Source: Paenibacillus sp. E222
GTDB taxonomy: Bacteria; Bacillota; Bacilli; Paenibacillales; Paenibacillaceae
DNA: 64,000 nucleotides
Direction: 5' to 3'
Assembly (NCBI RefSeq): GCF_013401555.1
Contig: NZ_CP058552.1
Coordinates: 2,666,001-2,730,000 of the forward strand
Position numbers and translations under genes: made by a program. Under the pieces are notes generated by a model. It was not told the DNA's origin. It did no database searches and saw nothing but the letters and a program-made list of their open reading frames with translations. Shown here in pieces: positions 9,925-18,144 of the stretch; position 1 is the first letter of the stretch, and each line of letters starts with the position of its first letter.

Positions 9925-10320
9925 ATGACCAGGAAAAAACGAAATCAATGGAGAAAATGGCAAGCCTCAGCGGCAGCAACGTTGACCGTGGCTGCACTCT
10001 TTCAATATGTAAGAACTTCTGATGCCTTTGATGTCGCTTATGCGGCGGCTAATGGTACCGATATAAGCAGTACAGCTTCTACCCAGATAGATGCTCAGGA
10101 TGATGTCATGGACGAATGGACGAACAACACAGATAACAATTCCGATGCATCGTCCAATGAGGGTGACATCCTGGATGAGGGAACGACGGATGGAAGCACT
10201 GCCATCGGTTCGAATCAAGGCAGGTCGTCGGGTGGCTGGATAACAGATCAGAACAGCAATCAGGATACTGACTCCGGATATAGTCGTGGCAATTATCAGT
10301 CACGCACAGGTGCGTCATGA
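9925..10320 (+). CDS. Small secreted/anchored Asp-Asn-Ser-rich protein, partner of ApbE
   Basis: 131 aa. A basic N-terminus (MTRKKRNQWRKW) precedes a short hydrophobic stretch (ASAAATLTVAALFQY), consistent with a signal peptide or anchor. The rest is low complexity, rich in D, N, S, G and T, and probably disordered. It ends in TGAS, which resembles the (S/T)GA(S/T) core at which ApbE attaches FMN, although the usual upstream Asp is absent and the acceptor would be the last residue. ATG 9925 follows GGGAAGAGCG; an earlier ATG at 9889 is weaker. The stop overlaps the apbE start (ATGA at 10317), so the two are translationally coupled. I do not recognise a family. Confidence 0.6.
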   Translation: MTRKKRNQWRKWQASAAATLTVAALFQYVRTSDAFDVAYAAANGTDISSTASTQIDAQDDVMDEWTNNTDNNSDASSNEGDILDEGTTDGSTAIGSNQGRSSGGWITDQNSNQDTDSGYSRGNYQSRTGAS

Positions 10321-11363
10321 GCCGCACGGAGCAAGTCTCCCGTCTTCTCAAGTTCCGCTTCCGGGCGATGAACACGAACGTGGAAGTTCAGTTAGCCGCA
10401 GGACGGGAAGAGGCTGAGCATGCGGCAGCCATGGTGAAGAATTGGTTCGAAGCGCAGGAACAGCGTTTCAGCCGATTTGTGGCAGACAGTGAATTGAATC
10501 GTCTGAATCGTTGCACAGGGTGGATGCCCATCTCCGCAGCAATGGACGAAGTGTTAAGTTTGGCATACGGTTATATTGGTCAGACGGAAGGGATTTTTCA
10601 GCCGGGTATTTCTCAGGCTCTGCGGGCTTCTGGTTATGATGTCAGCTTCGAACAGCTGCAACAAAGAAGAGGACTTCCTCAATCAGGAACCGAACGCAGA
10701 TTGGACATTAAAAAATTGAAAATAGCAGATATGCTGAGAGACGAATATGACTATAGCCGCCCACGATGGATTCAAAGGGAAGGCAGCCGAATGGTTCATA
10801 AGGACCCTGGGACTGAGCTGGACCTTGGAGGCATTGTTAAGGGTTGGGCCGTTGAGCGTATCGCCGATTGGCTGCAACGTACACTTCATATTTCGGCCGG
10901 ATTAATCAATGCAGGTGGAGATATTCAGGCATGGGGAACAACATCTCATCCGATGTGGTCCGTGCAAGTCACTGACCCGTATGAGGAGAAGCGTGATCTG
11001 ATAGGGAGAATTCAATTGAGGAAAGGTGCGGTGGCCACTTCAGGAGTGATACGAAGACAGTGGCAGAATACGGACGGAAGCCTCTCACATCACTTAATTG
11101 ATCCCCGGAAGATGGAGCCAGCAGATACGGATGTGCTACAGTGTACCGTTCTGGGCCAGCATACATCGCAATGTGAGATTATTGCCAAGACCGTCTGCAT
11201 TTTGGGAAGTGCCGATGCAGTAGGTTGGTTAAACCGTCATTACGATCGTCATGACGTCCTGTGGATGACCCGGGATGGGAGCACTTATTTTAGAGGAAAT
11301 ACCGGTACGCTCGCTGAACGCTGGCCTGGTTTCGATCCGGATCACCGCTTCAGTCTTATATAA
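10317..11363 (+). CDS. apbE: FAD:protein FMN transferase (ApbE family)
   Basis: 348 aa, normal family length. ApbE uses FAD and Mg2+ to attach FMN covalently to Ser/Thr of target proteins. Seen motifs: FRAMNTNVEVQL near the start, LDLGGIVKGWAVER (FAD/Mg site), INAGGDIQAWG, HHLIDPRK and SQCEIIAKTVCILGS, corresponding to the usual S-x-DA-A-T region. No signal peptide or lipobox is seen, although many ApbE proteins are exported lipoproteins, so flavinylation would occur inside the cell before export. It sits between a small secreted-type protein and a ferric-reductase-like membrane protein, which suggests an extracytoplasmic electron-transfer module. Confidence 0.9.
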   Translation: MSRTEQVSRLLKFRFRAMNTNVEVQLAAGREEAEHAAAMVKNWFEAQEQRFSRFVADSELNRLNRCTGWMPISAAMDEVLSLAYGYIGQTEGIFQPGISQALRASGYDVSFEQLQQRRGLPQSGTERRLDIKKLKIADMLRDEYDYSRPRWIQREGSRMVHKDPGTELDLGGIVKGWAVERIADWLQRTLHISAGLINAGGDIQAWGTTSHPMWSVQVTDPYEEKRDLIGRIQLRKGAVATSGVIRRQWQNTDGSLSHHLIDPRKMEPADTDVLQCTVLGQHTSQCEIIAKTVCILGSADAVGWLNRHYDRHDVLWMTRDGSTYFRGNTGTLAERWPGFDPDHRFSLI

Positions 11364-11396
11364 ACGACAAGTCTATCAGATATGGGGGAGCCGGTT

Positions 11397-12050
11397 ATGG
11401 CGCAATGGATTGTAGATTACCTGCCGACGTGGAATATCATTCGAATTAGTGGGATCGCCGCTTATTTGCTGCTCTTTGCGGGGGTATTTCTGGGAATTGC
11501 CCAAGGGATGCCCATGGCTAAAGGCAAACCTAAAGCGGCCATGTTTAAATGGCATACCCGAACGACCTGGCTCGCCTTTGGACTTGGACTTGTGCATGCG
11601 TTAACCCTATATATTGATCACTATAGTCCATTTACATGGAGTGAACTGCTCATTCCGTTTACGGCTTCAGTACATCCGATCGGCAGCGGACTGGGCACAT
11701 TATCCTTTTATGGTTTGGTGATTGTACTGCTATCCAGTGATTTGCGTAACAAGCTTGGCCGTAAATGGTGGTTTATGTTCCATATGTTGTCTTATCCCGT
11801 ATTCATCGGTTTACTGTTCCATGGTATGGTTACCGGCTCTGATTCAGGCAATGTGCTTATGCGTCTGATGTACGTGTTTACTGGCTTGAGTGTTCTTGGT
11901 ATTACGGTACTTCGAGGCATGCTGCGAGAACGCAAAGGCCCGGAAATTACGATTGGACCCAGCCGTGTACAGCCTAAGCCGGCAGCGGAACAGAAATGGG
12001 CTGAGGTGTATCGTTTGGCGGGAGCGGGAAGACAGGAGCATCTGAAATAG
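11397..12050 (+). CDS. Ferric reductase-like transmembrane protein
   Basis: About 217 aa with five or six hydrophobic segments: ISGIAAYLLLFAGVFLG, TTWLAFGLGLVHALTL, SFYGLVIVLLSS, WWFMFHMLSYPVFIGLLF and VFTGLSVLGITVL. His residues lie on helices (GLVHAL, MFHML, LLFHGM), as expected for heme ligation in the ferric reductase/YedZ-like superfamily. ATG 11397 is preferred over ATG 11382 because GGGGGAG lies at 11385-11390. It is the last gene of the apbE operon, 33 bp after apbE. The family moves electrons across the membrane; the acceptor here may be the flavinylated small protein (inference). Confidence 0.75.
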   Translation: MAQWIVDYLPTWNIIRISGIAAYLLLFAGVFLGIAQGMPMAKGKPKAAMFKWHTRTTWLAFGLGLVHALTLYIDHYSPFTWSELLIPFTASVHPIGSGLGTLSFYGLVIVLLSSDLRNKLGRKWWFMFHMLSYPVFIGLLFHGMVTGSDSGNVLMRLMYVFTGLSVLGITVLRGMLRERKGPEITIGPSRVQPKPAAEQKWAEVYRLAGAGRQEHLK

Positions 12051-12082
12051 TTTAGTACAAAAGAAATGAATCCATACAAAAG

Positions 12083-12108
12083 AAGCGGCCTTTATGGCCG
12101 CCTTTTTG
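12083..12108 (+). terminator. Rho-independent terminator of apbE operon
   Basis: AGCGGCC, loop TTTAT, GGCCGCT/C and five T. It may also serve the convergent pgpA-like gene, as the other strand continues into a T-rich stretch. Confidence 0.8.
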
Positions 12109-12179
12109 TCATGATCAGTATAAATCGGAGAGTGGAACATGCGTGGTTCGTTATTTCCAACTCCTGTTACACATGCCAA

Positions 12180-12746
12180 TTATACGATATCATCGCTGAC
12201 AGGTTTTTCTCCCAAAGCCTCTTCAAGCTCCGATTGTTTGCGATGCGCAATCCGGCTGCTGGCCGCTGAGGCAATGGCCCCCACAATATCATCCAGAAAC
12301 GTATGCACAGGCCCAAGGCTCTTGTCGTTCAAACGTTCAAGCACACCGGGTTTGAGCTTGTCTACATAGCCGTAGTTCGTAAATCCGATACTTCCGTATA
12401 CGTTGACGATGGAGAATGCGAGAATCTCATCCACGCCATATAACCCTTCATCATTTTCAATCATCTCCTGCAAAGGAGAAATGAGTTTGCCTTGCTCTGC
12501 CAGCAAGTCCAGTTGAATGCCTGTCAGGACTGCGTTCTGCACCTCACGTTTGCGTAATACTTTCTCCACATTGTCAATACATTCTTCCATCGTAAGACCC
12601 GGGTAATACTTTTTCTGCAGCATCATGACCAGTTCTGCGATCTCAGGGATCGTAACGCCCCGCTTGTGCAGCCATTCCCTCGTTGCCTCTGCCACTTTGC
12701 GGCTATTCAGGCTGTAAGGGATTTTTTCTTGCTCCGGATGTTCCAT
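12180..12746 (-). CDS. pgpA: Phosphatidylglycerophosphatase A family protein
   Basis: 188 aa. It matches the soluble PgpA-like family of Firmicutes (B. subtilis YutG type), with VDEILAFSIVNVYGSIGFTNYG and a conserved C-terminal FLDDIVGAIAS that carries the acidic metal ligands. The reaction would be dephosphorylation of phosphatidylglycerophosphate to phosphatidylglycerol; this is family knowledge and not provable here. ATG 12746 has GAGGAGG upstream, better than ATG 12773. Monocistronic and convergent to the apbE operon. Confidence 0.75.
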   Translation of the reverse strand: MEHPEQEKIPYSLNSRKVAEATREWLHKRGVTIPEIAELVMMLQKKYYPGLTMEECIDNVEKVLRKREVQNAVLTGIQLDLLAEQGKLISPLQEMIENDEGLYGVDEILAFSIVNVYGSIGFTNYGYVDKLKPGVLERLNDKSLGPVHTFLDDIVGAIASAASSRIAHRKQSELEEALGEKPVSDDIV

Positions 12747-12960
12747 GGGCGATTCCTCCTCTGAAGTTAGCAATGTCCCTACACTTGTATCCTAATACGT
12801 TATTAACCGTTTTGGGTTTCTTTGCTATCCTTCCACGGGGATGGAAAGTCTGTTTTCAGCTTTATGCATGGTGAGCTTGTTTAAAAAGTAGTTATTTTTT
12901 GGGCAAAGGCTCGTATACATGGTAGTACAAACTGTAAAAATGATGAGGGGGAACGTGATC

Positions 12961-14016
12961 ATGAGTAAGATCCGTTATTTGCGTACAGCTTCTGCAGCTG
13001 CGCTGTTGAGTATTCCTGTGGTGTTATCCGGATGTGGCATGTTTGGGGCACAGTCCTCCGAAGCCATTGATCCACCGCCGCCGATTCAGGAAGCGGCCAT
13101 GATTCAGGCGGCTGAAGGCAATGGCTCACTTGCCAAGCTGCCACTTACAACCGTGTATCTGCAGGATCAACAAGGTTTGCTAGCTCCGGTATCCATGACA
13201 CTCCCGTCAGGCACGGACGTTAGCAGTCCCAAAACAGCCCTGGATACACTTGTGACGGGTGGTCCATATGCAGGTATGTTGCCTGAAGGATTTCAGGGCG
13301 TACTCCCGCAGGGGACCGTTGTTCAGAACGTAACGATTCATTCGGATGACAAGCTGGCAGTCGTGGAGTTCTCCGGCAATTTTGCCAAGTATGATGCCAA
13401 GAACGAGCGAAAAATGCTGGAGGCAGTCACCTGGACACTCACGGGTACACCGGATGTGCAGAACGTACAGATATGGGTAGACGGCAAAAAGTTAACGCAA
13501 ATGCCAGTAAACAGCACACCCCTGCCGGAACCGTTGAATCGGGCGGTGGGCATTAATCTCGATTTGGGTGATACATTCACGACCAACAGCAGCCCAGTAA
13601 CCGTTTATTTCTCAGCCGCTTCGCCAGCAGGCATTCAATATTATGTCCCGGTTACGCGTCTAGTGACACCAGGTGGAGACCGGGTGCAGGCGGCGTTGAA
13701 TGAACTGATCAAGGGGCCAGCCAAAGGTGGCGAGCTGGAAGAGGTCATGACAGGTGGAACGCAGCTGCAATCGGTCAAAACATCCGAGGATGGAACCGTA
13801 ACGGTTGCACTCAAAGACGACATGTTCACCGAGGGGGACGTCGTGCCAAGTGAACTGCTGCAATCCGTCGTATTGACTACGGCCGAGAACACAGCTGGCA
13901 AGGAAGCTAAAGTCCAGATCGAATGGAATGGGCAAAAGACGGTCATGAGTGATGATAACCGGGATTACAGTGCCCCAGTATCGAAGCCTGAATATATCAA
14001 TGAGATTCCAATTTAA
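12961..14016 (+). CDS. gerM: GerM-type lipoprotein with two GerMN domains
   Basis: 351 aa. The N-terminus has a lipoprotein signal (RTASAAALLSIPVVLSGC, lipobox LSGC, Cys about 28). Two GerMN repeats follow: residues ~70-185 (TVYLQDQQGLLAPVS ... VQIWVDGKKL) and ~210-330 (TVYFSAASPAGIQYYVPVTR ... IEWNGQK). GerM is needed in B. subtilis for sporulation and germination. The neighbours rph and the nucleotide pyrophosphatase gene are in the same order as B. subtilis gerM-rph-ysnA. ATG 12961 is preceded by GAGGGGGAAC; the upstream in-frame ATG 12919 lacks a site. Confidence 0.88.
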   Translation: MSKIRYLRTASAAALLSIPVVLSGCGMFGAQSSEAIDPPPPIQEAAMIQAAEGNGSLAKLPLTTVYLQDQQGLLAPVSMTLPSGTDVSSPKTALDTLVTGGPYAGMLPEGFQGVLPQGTVVQNVTIHSDDKLAVVEFSGNFAKYDAKNERKMLEAVTWTLTGTPDVQNVQIWVDGKKLTQMPVNSTPLPEPLNRAVGINLDLGDTFTTNSSPVTVYFSAASPAGIQYYVPVTRLVTPGGDRVQAALNELIKGPAKGGELEEVMTGGTQLQSVKTSEDGTVTVALKDDMFTEGDVVPSELLQSVVLTTAENTAGKEAKVQIEWNGQKTVMSDDNRDYSAPVSKPEYINEIPI

Positions 14017-14047
14017 TCCACAAAGGCGGTTTAGCCTACTGTCGATA

Positions 14048-14176
14048 GAACTCTTTGGGGGACAGGATGCTTTTAAGTGAACTCTTTGGGGACAGGTGCT
14101 TTTAAGTGAACTCTTTGGTAATATAGAAGGGATTAGTAAAAGTGTGAACAAGCTCGACATTACAGGATGCTTAAGT
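14048..14176 (+). repeat. Short imperfect tandem repeat between gerM and rph
   Basis: A 31-bp unit beginning GAACTCTTTGGGGGACAGG (14048-14078) is followed by a 29-bp near copy (14079-14107) and the first 11 bp of a third (14108-14118). The tail of the unit, ACAGGATGCTT(TT)AAGT, recurs at 14162-14176 just before the rph binding site. The 175-bp gap holds nothing else recognisable. The units do not form an obvious terminator. Confidence 0.75.
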
Positions 14177-14190
14177 CGTAGGAGGCAGAA

Positions 14191-14949
14191 ATGATGAGAT
14201 CTAACGGACGAACCAGCGACCAGCTGCGCCCGATGAATTTAACAATTAACACGAATAAATACGCCGAAGGTTCTGTACTGATTGAAGTGGGAGATACCAA
14301 GGTTATTTGTACAGCTACGGTGGAGGAGCGTGTTCCTCCCTTTATGAAAGGGCAGGGTAAAGGCTGGGTAACGGCTGAATACTCCATGCTGCCACGTGCA
14401 ACACATACCCGTAATCAGCGTGAAGCGAACCGCGGCAAATTGACTGGACGCACCATGGAAATACAGCGTCTGATTGGCCGTGCACTGCGCTCAGTTGTTA
14501 ACTTGCAGGCGCTTGGCGAGCGTACGATTACACTGGACTGTGATGTTATTCAAGCCGACGGAGGTACACGCACAACGTCCATTACCGGTTCGTTTGTAGC
14601 TCTGGCGCTCGCGGTGAACAAAATTGCCCAACAGTATAAATTGCAAGTATTCCCGATTACGGATTTCATTGCAGCAGTAAGTGTGGGTGTAGTTGGAGAA
14701 CAGCCTGTGCTGGATCTGAACTATGATGAAGATTCCAAAGCCAAGGTAGATATGAACCTCGTGATGACAGGCGGCGGGAAATATGTGGAGCTTCAGGGAA
14801 CAGGTGAAGAAGCACCCTTTGACCGTCGTGAGCTGAACGCGATGCTGGAGCTGGGTGAGCAGGGCATTCTGGAGATGATTGAGCGCCAAAAAGAAGTTCT
14901 CGGTCCCATTGCGCTCAAGATCGGTGCTCGTGGATTAGGAGAAGCCTAA
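14191..14949 (+). CDS. rph: Ribonuclease PH
   Basis: 252 aa. A phosphorolytic 3'-5' exoribonuclease that trims tRNA 3' ends. Family sequences seen: [65 protein letters not shown] (phosphate site) and [22 protein letters not shown] at 14180-14185 supports ATG 14191 or the adjacent ATG 14194. The rdgB start follows after a single base, so the two genes are co-translated. Confidence 0.95.
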   Translation: MMRSNGRTSDQLRPMNLTINTNKYAEGSVLIEVGDTKVICTATVEERVPPFMKGQGKGWVTAEYSMLPRATHTRNQREANRGKLTGRTMEIQRLIGRALRSVVNLQALGERTITLDCDVIQADGGTRTTSITGSFVALALAVNKIAQQYKLQVFPITDFIAAVSVGVVGEQPVLDLNYDEDSKAKVDMNLVMTGGGKYVELQGTGEEAPFDRRELNAMLELGEQGILEMIERQKEVLGPIALKIGARGLGEA

Positions 14950-14950
14950 C

Positions 14951-15574
14951 ATGAGTCTGGATAGCCCAATTATCATTGTCGCAACCCGTAATGCAGGAAA
15001 AGTACGTGAATTCGCTCATGCATTCGCTCCGCTGGGCAAAGAGGTCAAAAGCATGTTCGACTATCCGGAGCTGCCGGATGTCGTTGAGGATGGCGTAACC
15101 TTTGCGGAGAATGCCTGGAAGAAAGCCAAAACAGTGGGCGATGCTCTGGGTCTGCCTGTTCTGGCTGACGATTCGGGATTGTGTGTGGATCTGTTGGACG
15201 GTGACCCGGGAGTGTACTCTGCGAGATATGCAGGCGAAGGTGCTACCGATGCGAAGAACAATGCCAAACTGCTTGAGGCGCTGGAATCACTCAAATCCGG
15301 TGAGGATACGGAGCAACCGCTTCTGAGTCCAGCAAGTTTCGTCTGTGCACTGGTGCTGTATGACCCGGCAACCGGAGACAAGTATGAATCAGAGGGCACG
15401 GTGGAAGGCTGGATCACAGCTAAAGCTGCCGGTGGTGGCGGTTTTGGATATGACCCACTCTTCTACGTGCCTGAATACGAGATGACAATGGCCGAGCTTA
15501 CGCTGGAGCAAAAGCAGGCAATCAGTCACCGGGGGCATGCCCTGAGAGCGCTCGTATCCAGTCTGAAAGGCTGA
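14951..15574 (+). CDS. rdgB: XTP/dITP diphosphatase (non-canonical purine NTP pyrophosphatase)
   Basis: 207 aa. The enzyme clears dITP, ITP and XTP to monophosphates. Motifs: IIVATRNAGKVREF at the N-terminus, LPVLADDSGLCVDLLDG with catalytic Asp, GVYSARYAGEGATD, GGGFGYDPLFYVP and SHRGHALRAL at the end. B. subtilis counterpart is YsnA, also directly after rph. One base separates it from rph. Confidence 0.95.
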   Translation: MSLDSPIIIVATRNAGKVREFAHAFAPLGKEVKSMFDYPELPDVVEDGVTFAENAWKKAKTVGDALGLPVLADDSGLCVDLLDGDPGVYSARYAGEGATDAKNNAKLLEALESLKSGEDTEQPLLSPASFVCALVLYDPATGDKYESEGTVEGWITAKAAGGGGFGYDPLFYVPEYEMTMAELTLEQKQAISHRGHALRALVSSLKG

Positions 15575-15640
15575 GATTCAAACTTGGCTTATGCGAATAT
15601 GAATGTTATAAGGTGAATTATGGCCTTGCTTAAATATCAA

Positions 15641-15702
15641 AGCGTTAATGGAAGGTAAGTGTCATTCCTGTGGAATGGCCCACCAACCATTAGCGTTTTT
15701 TT
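15641..15702 (+). terminator. Terminator after gerM-rph-rdgB
   Basis: AGCGTTAATGG pairs with CCATTAGCG (one G-T pair), with an inner hairpin CATTCC/GGAATG, followed by seven T. Confidence 0.65.
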
Positions 15703-15778
15703 ATTTTTGCATGACTAAGCAATCTTAATGAAGCCAGTACGTGAGACCTATAATAAAATCCGTTTCTATAGGGGGAAC

Positions 15779-15903
15779 TATAGGAACGTACGTTCTTGTA
15801 CCTATAAAGAAAATACAGGGATTTCACGTTTGAGCAGCACATTAGGACTGGGGTTGGAAGAAGTTGCAAGTCTTGTACCGTATGGGTTAACATTCAAGTT
15901 AAC
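15779..15903. promoter_or_regulatory. Dyads upstream of the STM4015-4011 operon (possible operator)
   Basis: The perfect 12-bp palindrome GAACGTACGTTC (15784-15795) lies between the outer arms TATAGG (15779-15784) and CCTATA (15801-15806). Two GTTAAC hexamers, each self-complementary, lie 12 bp apart at 15886-15891 and 15898-15903, about 40 bp before the first gene. A TATAAT at 15749-15754 could be a -10 box, but its -35 is poor. The rest of the 365-bp gap holds only the terminator above. Confidence 0.35.
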
Positions 15904-15939
15904 GAATCATCAATGAACTCAAACGGAGGGGATTTGCTT

Positions 15940-16782
15940 ATGCAAGAAGTGAAGCTTACGGTGTCTTATGATGATTATGAGGACGGTATTCGCATGGAAA
16001 CACTGATCAGGGAATTGGCTGCCAAACCGGAGGCGGGTTCGCTGGAGAGCCTGATTATTGGAGACTGGGGACAGGCCTATGAAAATTCGCCGGAAGAATT
16101 TATGGGCACACTCATCGAGCTGGCTCCAAGCTTTCCATCTTTGAAGAAACTGTTCATCGGAGATATGGGCTTTGAAGAATGCGAGGTTTCATGGATTATT
16201 CAGACGGATCTCACACCCCTATTGGTTGCTTTCCCTGAATTGAAGTCATTCACAGTGAAGGGCAGCAGCGGACTAAGTCTGGAACCCATCGAACATGCCA
16301 AGCTTGAAGAATTAATCATTATTTGCGGTGGCCTTCCCAAAAGCGTGTTAGCTTCAATTGCCCGGGCAAAGTTGCCTGAATTGCGTAAGCTTGAGCTGTA
16401 TCTGGGCGTGGATGATTATGGATTCGACGGCTCACTGCAAGATGTACTTCCACTTTTGGAACAGGGCTTATTTCCAAAGCTTGTATACCTGGGTCTGAAA
16501 GACAGTGAAATTCAGGATGAGATTGCAAAGGCTGCAGCTGAGGCACCAATTCTGGATCAACTTGAAATCCTGGATCTGTCAGAGGGCACGCTGTCTGATG
16601 AAGGGGCGGAGGCGCTGCTTGCCAGCAACAAGATCAAAAAACTGAAACATCTCAATCTTAGTTACCACTACATGACGGACGAAATGCTTATTCGCTGGAA
16701 ACGTTCCGGTATATCTGTGGATGTTAGTGAGCAACAACAGAGTGATGAAGATGACTGGCGTTATCCGTCGTTAACGGAATAA
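15940..16782 (+). CDS. STM4015 family leucine-rich repeat protein
   Basis: 280 aa. Successive leucine-rich repeats run from about residue 45 to 250 (SLESLIIGDWG, SLKKLFIGDMG, ELKSFTVKGSSG, KLEELIIICGG, KLVYLGLKDSEI, QLEILDLSEGTL, KLKHLNLSYHYM). The acidic C-terminus ends in WRYPSLTE, typical of this family as I remember it. No signal peptide, so it is cytoplasmic, and a scaffold or substrate-binding role is a guess. ATG 15940 is taken because GGAGGGG lies 8 nt upstream; ATG 15913 has no site. First gene of a five-gene operon; the next gene starts at the base after its stop. Confidence 0.8.
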   Translation: MQEVKLTVSYDDYEDGIRMETLIRELAAKPEAGSLESLIIGDWGQAYENSPEEFMGTLIELAPSFPSLKKLFIGDMGFEECEVSWIIQTDLTPLLVAFPELKSFTVKGSSGLSLEPIEHAKLEELIIICGGLPKSVLASIARAKLPELRKLELYLGVDDYGFDGSLQDVLPLLEQGLFPKLVYLGLKDSEIQDEIAKAAAEAPILDQLEILDLSEGTLSDEGAEALLASNKIKKLKHLNLSYHYMTDEMLIRWKRSGISVDVSEQQQSDEDDWRYPSLTE

Positions 16783-18144
16783 ATGATATCAGGCATGACG
16801 GAAATGGAAGGAAATTTGCAAAGCCCAGTTAAGGATTCGGATATGACGCTGGAGCAGCCCTTATTGTTAATTGGAAACCCGAATAATCGCCGTACCCTTG
16901 GACTACAGGAGGCAAGACAGCGCCTTGGTTTACAGCCTGCACTTGTGCTGCCCTATATCCGTTTGCTACAGACCTGGAGAAGGGGTGGAACTATTGCGGA
17001 TGCCGTACAGCAATGTCTGGAAGGGCGAGTGGCTACACACACGCACGGAGCGTCGTGGATATCTTCACCAGCGTCGATCTCATATGCCAATCATGATCCA
17101 GTTGACGGAGTGAATAGTATACCTCTTATTCGACTGGATGCCCCTGGTGAGGAATGGGAAGTAGAGTGTGAGCTGCTCTTTCTTGGAGCTGTGAATGATG
17201 TATCTCCGTTAATCGATGGCCCTTCTGCGGGAATGATTCCGGCAGCGCAGACACTCACTCTTGAACAGGAGTGGGGGCGGATCTACGCGCCCAACCAATG
17301 GTTTCGTGGCTGGAAGGCTTGTTTGGAACGAATTCGCTATGAAGCCTTGGAGTATTGGCCCAATGCCCGGTTTACGAATGATCCCAATGATATTGCGATC
17401 ATGTTTGATAAAAGGAGATGCCAGCAGCAACTAACTGCCCATGGCGTTCACGTTCCCCCAACGCTCCAGTCTTCGGAGCCGATCCGCAATTATGCGGACC
17501 TGCGTACAGCGATGAAAACAGCCGGTATGAATCGGGTTTTCGTGAAACTTGCGTGTGGCTCCGGGGCTTCAGGCGTTGTTGCCTATCAAATTAATCCGCG
17601 AACGGGTGCTGAAATCGCTATAACCACTGTGGGAATGGAGCGGATTCAGGGAAATCTCATTTTTTATAATGAAGGTCGGATGCGCAGGTACACACGTACT
17701 TCGGAAATTTCGGTGCTCATGGATTGGTTGTGCGCTGAAGGTGCCCAGATTGAACGTTGGATGGCAAAAGCATCCCTTGGTTCAAGCGTGTTTGATATTC
17801 GCCAGCTTGTGGCAGGTGGACAAGCAGGTCATGCCATCGTACGGGTTAGTCAGACACCGATCACCAATCTGCATTTGCGCAATGAGCGGTTGCTGCCCGC
17901 AGAAGCGGGGCTGGATGAACAGCAGATGGATGGGGTTCAGACGTCAGCGAAAGCAGCAATGGCTGCCTTTCCCAACTCATGGTCTGCCGGGATTGATGTG
18001 ATGCTCAGTGGTGGAACTGAACCGCGTGCTTATATTCTGGATGTGAATCCGTTCGGAGATTTGTTGTACAGAGTACAGCATAACGGACTTGGAACCTATG
18101 AATGGCAAATGGAACTTTTGCGAAAGGAGCCCTTACAACCATGA
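16783..18144 (+). CDS. STM4014 family ATP-grasp protein
   Basis: 453 aa. Central and C-terminal parts look like an ATP-grasp ligase: RVFVKLACGSGASGVVAYQI near residues 248-267 (ATP-binding strand and Gly-rich loop), IERWMAKASL, FDIRQLVAG, and YILDVNPFGDLLY near 415-427, with the metal-binding D and N of the family. ATP-grasp enzymes join a carboxylate to an amine or thiol through an acyl phosphate; the substrates here are unknown. The ATG touches the previous stop, which suggests coupling, but ATG 16843 with AAGGA 7 nt upstream is an equally good start. Its last four bases overlap the next gene. Confidence 0.8.
   Translation: MISGMTEMEGNLQSPVKDSDMTLEQPLLLIGNPNNRRTLGLQEARQRLGLQPALVLPYIRLLQTWRRGGTIADAVQQCLEGRVATHTHGASWISSPASISYANHDPVDGVNSIPLIRLDAPGEEWEVECELLFLGAVNDVSPLIDGPSAGMIPAAQTLTLEQEWGRIYAPNQWFRGWKACLERIRYEALEYWPNARFTNDPNDIAIMFDKRRCQQQLTAHGVHVPPTLQSSEPIRNYADLRTAMKTAGMNRVFVKLACGSGASGVVAYQINPRTGAEIAITTVGMERIQGNLIFYNEGRMRRYTRTSEISVLMDWLCAEGAQIERWMAKASLGSSVFDIRQLVAGGQAGHAIVRVSQTPITNLHLRNERLLPAEAGLDEQQMDGVQTSAKAAMAAFPNSWSAGIDVMLSGGTEPRAYILDVNPFGDLLYRVQHNGLGTYEWQMELLRKEPLQP

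Noticed and set aside
15728..15916. 62-aa frame just before STM4015, considered as a precursor peptide for the radical SAM enzymes
   Set aside because: No binding site, it spans the regulatory dyads, and the apparent ATGA coupling is to a start (15913) that is itself unlikely.
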